A DNA stretch of 64,000 nucleotides from NCBI GenBank assembly GCA_963277665.1, contig OY728136.1, positions 804,723,123-804,787,122 on the forward strand, read 5' to 3'. Positions 47,510 through 59,920 of the stretch are shown here, one piece after another. How positions within the stretch are numbered: the first letter of the stretch is position 1; every line of letters starts with the position of its first letter. A model generated the notes under the pieces. The model worked only from the letters and a program-made list of their open reading frames with translations, had not been told where the DNA came from and ran no database searches. The stretch is from Viscum album (lineage: Eukaryota; Streptophyta; Magnoliopsida; Santalales; Viscaceae). Both the position numbers and the translations under genes were made by a program.

Positions 47510-48247
47510 AACATTGTATTAAATGGTAAAAATATAATCCAAATATAAATTAAAACCACTCAAATTCATAATTTATCACTACAAATTATTTTGATTAAAA
47601 AAGATGTTTTTAATTAAAATTTAGCAATTTTCACTATTCATCAAAATATAAAAGTTATCCGAAAAGTACCAAAATTTCACCCTAGGATAAATTCTATATT
47701 ACGAATCGAAAAATGAAGTCCATTTTGAGAGATAAAATTAATAAAATTTTAATAAGTTGGTGTTACTATTTGTTACGGCTAGTTTGATTGGTTGTACTGT
47801 GTGTTAGAACTCGAAGTTGCGTACAACACACGCTACTGTATTATTCAAAGAGATGCGTACCATGGAAGATTGGGATGTTATATTGTAAATTTTTTTATGT
47901 CCTTATTCTAAAGAATAAATTTACTTAGTCAAATTGAATATACAAAAGTTTAAAATATTGGATTTAAAAATGGTTCACTATTAAAGTTGGTAAAAGTGCA
48001 TTTTCGAAAAACAATTCTTTTATCTGAAAAAAGGAATGTGTTCTTAGATTATGTCTAAGAAACTCATAATATGGATTCTAATATTATAAGGATTCTAAAA
48101 GGATAAAAAATTAGTTAATACTATTCATAACCTCTTTTGAACGGCTTGTTTGGTAAGTCATGGTGCGCTTGAACTCGGTGTTACGTGTAGTGCAAGTTAT
48201 TGAATTGTTTTGAAGAAGTACATACTATGAAATATTGGGTTGTTAAA
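47510..48247. repeat. 366-bp tandem duplication at the start of the solo LTR
   Basis: ACGGCTAGTTTGATTGGTTG at 47775 is matched by ACGGCTTGTTTGGTAAGTC at 48141. Both are followed by related GAACTCG...TTGCGTAC / TTACGTGT and an LTR-end-like TTGGGATGTTATA (47871-47882) or TTGGGTTGTTAAA. The true LTR end is the second one, since only that is flanked by TTTAC. Confidence 0.75.
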
Positions 48248-48252
48248 TTTAC
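48248..48252. repeat. solo-LTR target duplication, right copy (TTTAC)
   Basis: TTTAC directly follows GGGTTGTTAAA and continues into the G4 LTR as CAAACAATAATATATTATT, which matches 55722 onward. Confidence 0.9.
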
Positions 48253-49736
48253 CAAACAATAATATATTATTAAAATATTATGATTTAATGTAATATGATA
48301 TAACATAGTTGTTAAATTAATTTTTACGGATATTATAAACTAATTTATTAGAATATATATTTCACAAAAATAAAATATGAATTCATAGGTTAACAATTAA
48401 TTTAAAATGTATATGAAACTCGATTGAATATGGAGGGAAGTTTTATAATTTTTTTGGTCAACAATATTTTTTACCCTAATAAAATAAAATTATTATAATT
48501 ATTTAGTTATATTATTATAATATATATTTTATATATTCAATCAAATATTTTTGATATTAATTTAATACATTAGACATACATTTGATAAAAACAAACCAAA
48601 TTTTTTACTTAAAAGCCAACATTTTCATTAAGAAATTTGTAACACCTTTTAATGGAAAGACCAATTTAAATCCATTATTTTAACTTTTATGGATTTAATA
48701 TGTCAAAATAAACATCATATTTAAAATAAAAACATATGAATTAGCGTAGAGTATATATTTTTTTCTGTGAAGTTTTAATTTTTAAAGGAATAGTAAAAAG
48801 TACGAAATTGTAGTTTAAAAAAGACTTTTCATATAATTTATTAATAAGTATAAATTTTATTTTAAATTGGGTTCACATTTTCATAATATTATATTATTAA
48901 AAATTATTAATATTTTGGTCATTGATAAAAATTTCAATTTAAACATGAGTATGACAATGTATCAATCATTTGAAAATATTTACTTTTAAAACCCACACTA
49001 TGGACCTGACTACGAGAATAATTAAAAATTATTTTCTTCCACTTCTATGATTGGAATTTAGATAAATGGATTCCATTTTTTGAATCGAAAAAATTTTAAT
49101 TTCTAACAAGGTTAAGGTTGTTTTTGAGAAAAATAATTATTTAAGGTAATTAATATTAATTTTATTGCTTAAGGTAAAATTAAGATTAACTATGTACAAT
49201 GACTTAAATTTAAGAACAAAAATTACATATAAACATGTCCAATAGACATTAGATTTTCATATTTGGACCCTATATTCCTTATTATTGACTTTTTTTAATT
49301 ATTGTAGGCACATTACATGGTAAAAACATTATTGGAATTCCATTTACAAGTATTTACAAGAGTGAAACTCTTCCCCCACTACAAAGGCCTCCACTACTCC
49401 ATTTACTAAATTTTATCAAACCACCTTGGTTAAGATAAGTCATACTAAAATATCTTCATAAAAATAATACCTTTTTATTATAATCCTTCAATTGGGGAAA
49501 AATATTCTAAAGACAGTTTTTGGTACAAACTAAAATGATTTACTCGATTAAAAGGTAACAACTTCTCTCAAACTTCTTTAATTTATTTTTTTCACAACCC
49601 TTACAAAGTATTTATTCCATTATTGTTTAAAAATAAAAATAAATGTACTAGGTTGTTTTTATGATTATTATTATTCATGTAATTACACACACTTCAATTT
49701 AAGGGGTAACAAATATACTATTTTCGTGTACCGTGA

Positions 49737-50137
49737 ACTACCGCCTCATGAAATAATGATTGTTCAATTTTACTTTACCGCCAGTCATGGTGGAAATTAT
49801 GATAGACACTATATTTATATATTTTATTTATTATATTTATTACATATTTATTTTTTAAACATTTTACTACAATTATATTTAATCTTTAAACATGGTCTAA
49901 ATATGATAATTTCATTTGAGGATGATTGGACTACCACCCTCTCAAAGCGATGTTATTCATTAATACAGTAAATGGAATGTATTAAGTGTTTTTATAGTAA
50001 AATAATATGATATATACCATATAATAATTATAATGTAATTAAAAAATATACATAAATATATTTCATTTTATTTCGTTCGTTTTATATGACAAAAAAAACA
50101 TAACATCGTTCATGTTTACAAACGGCATACCGTCTCC
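49737..50137 (+). repeat. three copies of an ACTACCGYCTC motif spaced 193-196 bp (G4 5' LTR)
   Basis: ACTACCGCCTCATGAAATAA at 49737, ACTACCACCCTCTCAAAGCG at 49930 and CATACCGTCTCCATGAACAA at 50126, each followed by an ATG/GATT-type tail (TGATTGTTC, ATGTTATTC, ATGTATTCC). The spacing suggests a decayed array of about 193-bp monomers in which only the core remains similar. Confidence 0.75.
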
Positions 50138-51000
50138 ATGAACAATGTATTCCATTTCCTAGTTTTATATTATATAGAGTGTTATTATTAAACTCTATTA
50201 AACATAAATGGTACTTAAATAAAATTTTATATTCTGGAAGTTATGTTATAAGTGTAAGGGCCAAATATATTACAAATTAAGATATATGCAAAAAACCAAG
50301 CGAATATTTCCTAAATTGAAACTTTGACATATAATTGTTAACAAGTTGGTAATATAAAGTCATAATAAAACTATATATTGTATTAGATATAAAAGTATAA
50401 TTATTTAAAATATTTATAATAAACTTACATTTATTATACAATAATCTTCTTTGAGTACGAAGAGAGTGAAGACACAAAGTAAGGGAATTTCATCTAAATG
50501 TTTATTTCCATGAGATACATGCATTATTCAACACACATTAATTTTGTGTGGTCTGTATAATTCCCATGGATTTATTCTATGATTATTACAATTAAAATTA
50601 TGGGTAATTACATATACATTTTTTTTATCTTTCTATCATGGTATTTATGTTTCAAAAATTACCAAATTGGTAATGTATTTGTTTCTCAAATTTTCTTCTT
50701 TAAGATACATGTCATGTTATACTTCAATATTTATACATGATGTGTATAAAATGACATCAAAATTATATATCATGAATATAGTTATTTTCAAGCTATTTTA
50801 ATCATCATGTAATTTCATTTTATTAAATGAGTAATATTGTTCAATGTTACCATGTGGTTATAGTTTATTGAAACAATGTCATCACATTTCATGATTGTTT
50901 AAGATTATGCTTTTTTTGATGAAATATTATAATCCATATCTTATGAAAAATAATTAATTTTGTTATACATTAGTTATTTATTATATATTTAGATATTGGT

Positions 51001-51815
51001 ATCATTTATACCCACTTTGGCACACAAATATACTTAATAAAGTGTTTTTATGAAAGACCGACTTTAGAGTATCTTCGGTCTGAAATCAGTGTTCCTTCAA
51101 AACCATGTTTTATAAAAAGGGTTCACCAGTATATTTAACTAATATAATATAATCATTAAAATAAATTTATACCCTTTTTTTATTTTACCATTTTTATAAG
51201 GAATCTTCCTGTCACATTCCGAACAAGTTACTTTTCTAACCTATTTGCTGTGAAAAAGGATGGGTCATTTTACCTTGTAAAACATGTATGGATTTATCCA
51301 TAGTTAATCCTTTAATTATTTATTTTCATGTCAAAAGGATAATTTTTAGGAAATTTGTCTTAAAATATATTTTCAATGATATTTTGTTCAATAGGTAATG
51401 TATTTGTATCATTTCTACCCTCTTTGGAACACAAATGTACATAATAAAGTGTTTTTATGAGATCCCGACTTTACAGTCTCTTCAGTCTCAAATCAGTGTC
51501 CCTTAAAAACCATGTATTCTAAAAATGGTTTACTAGAATATTATACTAATATAATATCATCATTAAAATAAATTTATACCCATTTTTTCTTTGACCATGT
51601 TTTTATGGAATCTTCTAGTCACATTCCGAAAAAGTTACTTTTCTAACCTTTTTACTGTGAAAAACAATAGTACTTTTTAGCTCGTACAACATGTATGGAT
51701 TTATCCATAATTAATCCTTTAATTTTTTATTTTCATGTAAAAAATGTTTTTCAGGGAAAATGGTTTTCAAAAAATTTTCATACTCCTTTTCTATTTTTTC
51801 TAGGAAAATGGGTCT
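51001..51815. repeat. 407-bp tandem duplication in the G4 5' LTR
   Basis: Units start at 51001 (ATCATTTATACCCACTTTGG) and 51408 (ATCATTTCTACCCTCTTTGG) and remain clearly alike through AAATCAGTGT, AAACCATGT and TTATCCAT. The 3' LTR has one copy (about 58490-58880). Confidence 0.85.
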
Positions 51816-52010
51816 CAAAAAGTTTTGACTCTTATTATATATTCTTTCAAAAAATTTTTTAAAAATGTTTTCATACTTATTTTATAAGTTTTCAAGGAAA
51901 AAGGATTTCAAACGGAATTTCATTTTAAAGAGAATTTTCTAAATAATAAAGGATATTTTCATCAAGAAATTCTTTCAAAATATATTTCCATGCAATATTC
52001 TTTTTAAGAT
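51740..52010. repeat. degenerate minisatellite of TTTTCAAGGAAAATGGTTTTCAAA type (G4 5' LTR)
   Basis: About four or five loosely conserved units of roughly 60 bp contain AGGAAAATGG or AGGAAAAAGG and TTTCAAAA. The same family is longer in the 3' LTR (58850-59330). Confidence 0.6.
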
Positions 52011-52410
52011 GAAAAATGTTGATGGAACATATTCCTTTATAATAAATAATACAATGGTTCTATTCATATTCATTCATGAATGGTTTATGTTTTATTAGAA
52101 TGATTCCTATGAAACCTGTTTCTGTTTCATAGTTAATTTGATTATGAATATCGCTTCTTTTTATGGTTTAAGGTTATGATGAAATGATTATAAAACCTAC
52201 ATCATTTTCCGGAGGTTATGATATGATTACAATTTTATGATACCCATTTATTTTCATGGGTTTTGATATTAATGTTTAAGAATTTGTGAAACATATATGT
52301 ATGATTACATTTTGAGAGGGGTGGGACCTACATCTCTCTCCAATGCATTGGGTAATAATTTATATCTCATGACATAGATATGACTAGAATGAGAAATGAT
52401 CTCAGTTCAT

Positions 52411-52595
52411 AATTACATGGCTGGAATAAATATTCAGCACATTTCAGTAATACCAGGATGGAAATAGAAATTAAACAAGTTCGGTATTATAGGACATGAA
52501 TGATGATTAAACTCGATTCCATAATAAAGTGCTAGAACGAGTAGTGAACATGGTTTAGTAAAGTACACTTTCCACTAAAATGGCCTTTATGGTGA
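52411..52595 (+). repeat. 37-bp minisatellite, five units (G4 5' LTR)
   Basis: Units start at 52411, 52448, 52485, 52522 and 52559, exactly 37 bp apart. The loose consensus is TAATANNNNGCTAGAAT followed by a TGAACNNGGTTC-type end. A matching array lies in the 3' LTR near 59745-59920. Confidence 0.8.
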
Positions 52596-53113
52596 TTCAT
52601 TGACTACTATGAAAATCATATTATATACATATGTGTTTTCTAAACTTCCTTGTTTTATTCTTATTTTATTCTTTCATGGATTGGGTTATTTATTTACTTA
52701 TAACTCTTGTCTTATTAAAGACCAATCATTATACCATGATTCTTGTTTATGATCTTTGACATGAAGAGTATGATCTTCAAATGTTATGATCATGTTCTCA
52801 TCCCATGTACGCTAATGTTATATTTACATTTATACAATATTTACCCTTACAAATCATCTGATATCGCCCGTTTTTTGTTTCATTTCCCCTAGGTTATGGA
52901 GATGTGTGTTATTTTTGATGTGTCTAAGAAGGGGTTTGGTCATATAGAACCTAGAGGGAGATAATGTATCCCACTTTTTTACCAGTTATTATGTTTCCAT
53001 GTTTCCAAATATAGTAAACTAATATATTGGTTGGGCATATATTTTTCTAATGTTTTAAGTATTCTCAAAATGTTATGTAATGTTAATGTATGAAAAACAA
53101 AGATCACTACAGT

Positions 53114-53124
53114 TGGTATCAAAT
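53114..53124 (+). other. G4 primer binding site
   Basis: TGGTATCAAAT lies three bases after the LTR end CACTACA. It matches the initiator tRNA-Met site TGGTATCAGAG except for a G-to-A change in position 9 and the last base. Confidence 0.8.
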
Positions 53125-53129
53125 AAAAT

Positions 53130-54190
53130 ATTTAGTTATAATTTGGAAGCTGAGATGATAAAAACAAACTGAGAAACTTAAGGACATGTTAGGGATAAGT
53201 ATAAGATGTGGAATAGTATAGTAAAATTTACTAGAATTTTTGTCAGGGATAGAGTTAGTGGTTTTCTTGAAAGATGTATTTGTTTAAATAATACAAGTGC
53301 AGGTGGATCTAACACAGATGTACGTAGGGTTAATAACACGAACAATATGTTATAGTCCTAGTTCAGGGTAAAATGGTACATGATAATGGACCTTTCTATA
53401 CACCTGGTTTGACACTCATTGGGGATATGATTTTGGAATTTACAAAACAATTCATGAACCAACATAAAAGACATAAATGTATGTTGGATATGAATAACCT
53501 ACGATGAACATAGGGTGTCATATATTAAGGATTATGTCATGATTTAGACATCCTAGAAGAAATTATTTTTATGAATATGTGATTTTTTTTCCATTATAAG
53601 AAATGATCAAAATATGATTATGGTTTTAGTAGATGGCAGGAACTTGAAGGAACTTGATTAATGTTGAATGTAATGGATAACTTTCTTATGAGAAGTCATG
53701 TGGTATGATAACTGATGTAAATGATGTTGTGATCATGCCTAATCAGTTTCCATGGAACATGATTAATAACACGTACCTTAACTAACTGTCAAACTCCCAA
53801 TATAAGATAAATACGGAGTTAAATGAGATTATAGTTAATGGATACCATAGAGTAACTAATATTTAGTTTCTTTTATGTGAATAATATGGAAAAATTAACA
53901 TACACATCTGTCGCAAAGGAACAAGAAGATGTTTGGAATATAGAAATTAAGGACACAAATAAAGTGACCATAATGGAATAATAAAGAGTTCAATTGATGA
54001 AATGGATGATAATATTGGCCTCCATAATTCGTCGTTGATGGTTAATTGTTTTAAATGTGGAATAAATGGTCATTATTCCACTCAATGTCCCAATAGGAAA
54101 TCTCATAAAGAGAATAAGGAGAGTGTTTTGAGTATTGGTTATCCTTTTGAAGATAAAGATACTAAATGTATTGTGAAAGGAATGTGACGT
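53130..54190 (+). pseudogene. G4 gag remnant with intact zinc knuckle
   Basis: The 61-codon open stretch 54002-54187 contains NCFKCGINGHYSTQCPNRK, a perfect CX2CX4HX4C retroviral-type zinc knuckle (Cys codons at 54047, 54056 and 54086), followed by a Lys/Glu-rich segment. Upstream, 53150-54000 has the position of the gag capsid, but stops in all frames prevent a reading. Unlike G1 (two knuckles) it has a single CCHC. Gag would package the element's RNA. The knuckle is the only intact protein motif in the element. The overlapping minus-strand open stretch 53990-54265 is its shadow. Confidence 0.7.
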
Positions 54191-55300
54191 TCTTCCAATA
54201 TTTCTTATATTAAACATAGTATGCAGGATTAGATTGATTTTAAAGAACCTTATGACATTATTCATATTTTATATCCTAGGAATGTTGTATTAACGAATAA
54301 GTTGATGAATCCTCAGTATATGATTAATAATAATGATGGATTAATGAAGTATTTATATTTTAAAATTTAGAGATTATGTTATATGAGTCAAAAAGATAAA
54401 ATAATTTTATGTGTAATTTTTTATTAATTATTGGAAATGACTTATTTAATGGTGAAGAATACATAGAAAAGTGATTTCATGGAATGGTGGTATTTTTATT
54501 AAGGGATTCAAACCATTTAGTAGTTCATGATATTGAGATAATGAGGTTTGTACAACAATATACGAGATATGAATAAGTAAATTGGGCAGTGAGAATTACC
54601 TTGGAATAGATTATTGCAAAATTGTTCTATGTCATCTAGGATGAATTTTACAAATTCTGGAATTTAATAAATATAGCCAGTAATCATTGGAATAAGTAAG
54701 CACGAATGTTTTTGAAAAGGATTTATGGTAATTAATGGAATATATGATTAGGTTATTCACATGTTTAAAATGTGATAACCAAGTGGTATTTTGTGATATA
54801 TAGAGTTTAATGTTAAACTGATTTCTGGAAATTGTTTCGAAATATTTGATTTTTAATCTCTTGAAAGTGTTATAACATTGACCATTTAGAGAACGATTAT
54901 GTTAAACTATATAAAATTTTAGTAAGATTTACTTTCTGTTGATGATAACTGATTGGATGTCATATCATGAGTCTCATGATCTGTTAGAACACCAGGAATG
55001 AAAATGTCAACTTATTATTTTAGAGAAAGTGGTGAAGTTGATAAATAAACAAATAAAGGTGAAATTTTTCTTATATCATGTAAGTAAATATAAATATGAA
55101 AATTCATAAACCTTATGAAAATAATCATCAAATCAAAATTTTTTCCCAACACCTTGTTTTTCGAAAAATTAGAATGTTCCTTTGGTCATCGTAGATTTAT
55201 GACTTTTTTATCTTTCCCCTTATCATGTTCTATATCACTCTCCATCATATCTTGATGGTAATATTTCTCCTCCACACACATGTTTTCACATCCCACCTAT
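54191..55300. other. G4 internal region after gag, no recognisable pol
   Basis: About 1.1 kb between the gag remnant and the 3' LTR. No protease, RT or integrase signature was found in any plus-strand frame, although such signatures are still readable in G1, which is at least as decayed. AGAGAAAGTGGTGAAG at 55023-55038 is a possible polypurine tract. Confidence 0.55.
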
Positions 55301-57220
55301 GTTTTTCTATGTGGGAATCACATTATGAGTTATTATGGGTGACAATTGTGGTTCAAAAGTTTTATTTTAAGTGATTTTCTAGTATTAAGTTTTATTATAT
55401 GGGGTCATATGAAAGAATATTTAAAGTATTAAACCATTGATAACTAAAATTAATTAATGGGGTTAGAATATAAGACTATGAGATTTCTTGAATTATTATT
55501 TTTGAATCCATTTAATTATTTTGATATTTTTCATTTCTCACAACACTGATAATAGTTTGTTATATTAATGTAATATGTTTTGTTAACATTATATTAAACA
55601 CTATGTTAATCAAGAAACACAAATTTTATCTTTCACTATATATAACACTGAGTTTAGCTTGAATTACATGCAAAAATGAATTTCCTCAATGGCTTGTGTA
55701 ACACGCATGACCATGGTTTACTGAACAATAATATATTATTAAAATATTATTATATAATATAATATGATATAACATAGATGTTAATGTTATTAGTTATGGA
55801 TAATATTAAATAATTTATAAAAATATATGGTTCACAAAAATATAATATGAGTTTATATGTGAAAAATTAATTTGAAATGAATATGAAATCTGATTGAATA
55901 TAAAGGAAAATATTATAAATTTTATGGTTAGAAATCTAGTTTACACAAATACATTAAATTAATTTGAATTTTTGAGTTATATTATTATAATATATATTAT
56001 ATATTTTCAATAAAATATTTTTTAGATTCATTAAGTCAGTTTTTTGACATAATATTTAAAAAAATCCCACTTTATACTTAAAACCCTATATTTTTTTACA
56101 GTATTTTTAACACCTTTTAATAGAGATCCAATTTAAAATCCAATTTTTAAAAGTATCATTGATATAATATTTCATAATAAACTTAATATTCGAATATTGG
56201 AATATAAGAATCATTTTTGGGTAATTATTCGGTAATTTTCGTTGAAGTTTTATTTTTTATTAAATAATGAAAAATACTGAATTTTAGTTCAATACAGTTT
56301 TTTTTTCTAATTTAATTATAACGTTAAAATTTATTTTAAATTAGTATCAAAGATTAATATGATATTTTTTATCAATTAATAAAATTTAGGCCATTGAGAT
56401 TAATTTAACTTTTAACTTGGGTATAAAAACAATGCATACTTTTGAATATTGTTTACTTTAAAAACACACATTGTTAACCCAATTGCAGGATTAATTTAAA
56501 ATTAATTGAAAACACTTAATTGATTGAAACTTGGAAAAATTGATTCAATATTTAGGAAAAGAATAATTTATAAGGTCTAATATCGTCAACATAGATTTTT
56601 TTTAAAAAATTATTACGGAATGTAATTAATATTTATTACATCGATTGATGTAAAATGAAGCGCTACTAAGGCCTAAACATTATATTTCAGACCCAAAATG
56701 ACCAAGAAACTTGTACACGATCCATTTTATGGATATATTTTGACTATATCATCTATTTTATATACTTTTTTGCATTATTAGTGAAAATTTCCATGGGAAA
56801 ATGTGGGTGGAATTCTTTTTCCAAATATTTACATGAGTGCCACTCTTCATCCACTATAAAAATGAATCATATCATCCACTTCTTTAAAAATATAAACCCA
56901 ATTAGAGTCAGCATAAATATGATAAAATATACTCCCAAAAATCATAACATACTCCATTAATCCTCCCTTTTTTCATAAAGTATTCCAAGGAATCCTTTGG
57001 GAACAATCCAAAATGAGTTACCCGATTAAAAGTTAACGCCTTCTCTCAATCTCCAATATTTTATTTTATTTTTTCACTCCCTCATATCTATTTATTAAAT
57101 TATTTTATAACAAAAACGTATCATAATTATAATACTAATTTTTTATAAATTTTTTTAGACTTAAAATTACACACACCTCTATCTAATGGGTTATAAACCT
57201 ATTACTTACATGTGTGATGA

Positions 57221-57628
57221 ACTACAGCCTCAGGAAACAGTGATTGTTCATTTTTCCTTTACCACCTATCATGGTAGAATTTATTAAGAAAAATATATTT
57301 ATATGTGTTATATATTATATTTATTATGTATTTAAGATTATTTAATTCTTTTACAAAAATTATCACTATGCTTTTTAGTTGGTGTAACGTGATAATTTCA
57401 TTTGAGGAAGTGTGGACAACCACCTCCTCAAAGCGATGTGATTCATTCACACGCTACATGGAATGTATTAAATAATTATTAAAGTAAATTTATATGATAT
57501 ATATGATATAAAAATTCTATTATATTTATAATATATATATATATACCTATATTCCATTTTCTTTCCTTCTATTTTGACAATAATAAAAATGGAAATAACA
57601 TTCTTGCATACATACAACTTACCATCTC
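57221..57628 (+). repeat. three copies of the 193-bp-spaced motif (G4 3' LTR)
   Basis: ACTACAGCCTCAGGAAACAG at 57221, ACAACCACCTCCTCAAAGCG at 57416 and CTTACCATCTCCATAACAG at about 57618. Each is the partner of a copy at 49737, 49930 and 50126 in the other LTR. Confidence 0.75.
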
Positions 57629-58849
57629 CATAACAGTTGTATTCCATTTCATACTTATATATTATATAGATTATTGTAATTAAAATATAAAGAATATAAA
57701 TTATATTTATATCATTTTTTATATTTTATAAATATTTATATAGATACATTGAAAAAATATATAACAAATTAAGACACATACAAAAAACCAAGAAAATATT
57801 ACAAAAAATGAAACCTTAGCATTGATTTTTTTACAAGAGGGTAATATAAAATCATAATAAAAAAATATATGGTTTTAGATTTTAAAAAAAAATTATGTAA
57901 AGTATTAATAGCTAATATAAATTTATTATACATGAATCATGTATGAGTACGAAGAGAGTTAATACAAAAGGAACGAGAATTTCATCTCAGTTTATATTTC
58001 TATGAGAAACATGCTTCATTCACCACCCATTACTTTTTTATAGTATGTATACAACCCATGGATGTATTATATTATTGTTATAAATTAATATTATTCATTT
58101 AAATATCCATTTTATAATCTTTTTAATATGGGATTTATGTTTCAAAAAATACCAAATCAGTAAGTCAATTTTGTCTCAATTTTCCTTCTTTGAGACATGT
58201 GCCATATTATACTCCTATATTTATCCATGAGGTTCATATAATTATATTTATATTTAAAATCATGAATATCATTAGTTTCATGATATTTTATGATATATTT
58301 AATATAATTTTATTAATTGAGGAATATTATTCAATGTAAACAATTAGTAAGAGTTTGTTGAAACAATCTCACTTCTTTTTTGAGATTGTTAATGATTATT
58401 AATCATTAGATGAAATATTATGAAAAATATGTCAATAAATCTAATTAATCTTATTCTTCTATGGTTATTAATGATAGAGTCATATATTGGTACCTTTTTT
58501 TAAATCAATGATTCATAAGATAGTTAAAAAAGTGATTTGAAGAAAGGCTGATTTTTCCCTCTCTTCGGTCAGAAATATGTGTTCCTTCAAAACAATGTTT
58601 TATAAATGGGTTTCCAAGAATATTTTACAAATATAATATGATAATTAAAAGAAATATTTATACATTTTATCTTTTATAATTTTCTAAAGGTAATATTCTT
58701 GTCTCTTTCATAATGAGTCATTTTTCTAAACCTTTTACCGTGAACACTGATTGTTATTTTTTCCTCGTAAAACATGTATAGATTTATCATCCATCAATCA
58801 ATTGATGATTCATTTCATGTTTTATTGGTCAATTTTTAAGAACCTTGTT

Positions 58850-59330
58850 AAAAATATATTTTCAAATAAATGGTTTTCAAAAAAAAATTCATTCTTTTTT
58901 TATAATTGAATATACAATTTGTTTTCAAAATATTTTCAACCTTCTTCTATATGTAATCATGGAAAATGGTTTTCAAAATAATTTTAAGCCTCAATTTAAG
59001 TTCAAAAAGTATTGAAAAAGAAATTAATTTACAAAAAATTCTAGTCCTTTTATAAATGTTATAGAAAAATGGTTTTAAAAATATTTTGAAGTACTATTTA
59101 TTTGTTTTCAAGGAAAATGGTTTCCAAAAAAAATTAAATGTACTTTTATTTGTTTTCATGGATTTTTTTTTCAAACTATTTCCAATATTTTTTTATATAT
59201 TTTCATGAAAAATGGTCTTTAAAATATTTTCATAGGAAATTACATTCAAAATGTATTATGTTTTAAATATTGTTTTTAAATAATAAATTATATTTTCCCT
59301 AAGAAATGTTTTCAAAATATCCTTCTATGT
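58850..59330. repeat. degenerate minisatellite of TTTTCATGGAAAATGGTTTTCAAA type (G4 3' LTR)
   Basis: Six or more loosely conserved copies, for example ATCATGGAAAATGGTTTTCA near 58968, TTTTCAAGGAAAATGGTTTC near 59105 and TTTTCATGAAAAATGGTC near 59200. Unit length is variable, roughly 60-75 bp. Confidence 0.65.
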
Positions 59331-59744
59331 TATTTTCCTTCTATGATGTCATATGGTGAGGTTACTCATGCCGTTATAAGGAATAATCAAAAGGTTCCAT
59401 TCATATTATTTCTTGAAAAGTTTATGTTTTAATTGAATGATTCTTATGACAACCATTTCTTATTCATCGGTTATATGATTTTGAAACCTTCTTCTTTTAA
59501 AAGGTTTTTCTTATGACGAATTTATTATAATACATGTATACTTTTCCACATCATATAATATGATTACATTTTTATGATAACCATTTCATTTCATGGGTAA
59601 TGATATAATTGATTATTATTTTTTGGCACAAGTACGTATGATTTTATTATTATATAGGTGGGACCTATATCTACCTTCAATGTAATTGGTAATGATTTAA
59701 ATTTGATGAGATAGACATGGATAAAATGAGAAATGAATTGGGTT

Positions 59745-59920
59745 CACTATTAAAAGGCTATAACGAAGGGTTAAATTCGATCTGTAATATAAGACTATAA
59801 TGATAAATGAACTCTGTTCAACTTTACATGGTTGAAATAAGAATTGAACATGGTTCAATAATACTGGGCTAGAATGGGCGGTGAACCTAGTTCTATAATG
59901 GACTTGGTCAACTTATATAG
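59745..59920 (+). repeat. 37-bp-type minisatellite (G4 3' LTR)
   Basis: About four units of 36-40 bp with the GCTAGAATGGGCGGTGAACC / GAACNNNGTTC pattern. The order corresponds to 52411-52595. Confidence 0.7.

Larger units (their letters stand above)
43905..48247 (-). mobile_element. solo LTR on the minus strand, nested in the G4 5' LTR
   Basis: The left end is TCTAACGCCCAGAACC and the right end GGGTTGTTAAA, decayed from TGTAACGCCC...GGGTGTTACA. A perfect 5-bp duplication TTTAC flanks it (43900-43904 and 48248-48252). The 3' LTR of G4 has the uninterrupted site with a single TTTAC at 55717-55721. No coding remnants lie inside its 4.3 kb. It is related to the G3 LTR family, with shared blocks around 44480-44560 and 46120-46330. 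It is the product of recombination between two LTRs. Confidence 0.9.
48253..53111 (+). mobile_element. G4 5' LTR, second part
   Basis: It aligns with 55722-60448: AACAATAATATATTATTAAA at the left, the 193-bp-spaced motifs at 49737-50137, a repeat field near 51750-52010, a 37-bp minisatellite at 52411-52595, and the end ATCACTACA at 53111. Compared with the 3' LTR it has an extra 407-bp tandem copy (51001-51815). The open stretches 49726-49971 and 50277-50477 are AT-rich chance ORFs. Confidence 0.85.

Noticed and set aside
47871..47882. TTGGGATGTTATA as the right end of the solo LTR
   Set aside because: It looks like an LTR end but is followed by TTGTA, not by the TTTAC that flanks the left end. 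The second copy at 48241-48247 has the perfect duplication.
53990..54265. 91-codon minus-strand ORF
   Set aside because: Antisense shadow of the G4 gag zinc-knuckle stretch, which has the real signature on the plus strand.
57259..57450. 63-codon minus-strand ORF (MNESHRFEEVVVHTSS...)
   Set aside because: It crosses the 193-bp-spaced motif of the G4 3' LTR. The equivalent stretch of the other LTR is not open, so it is not conserved.
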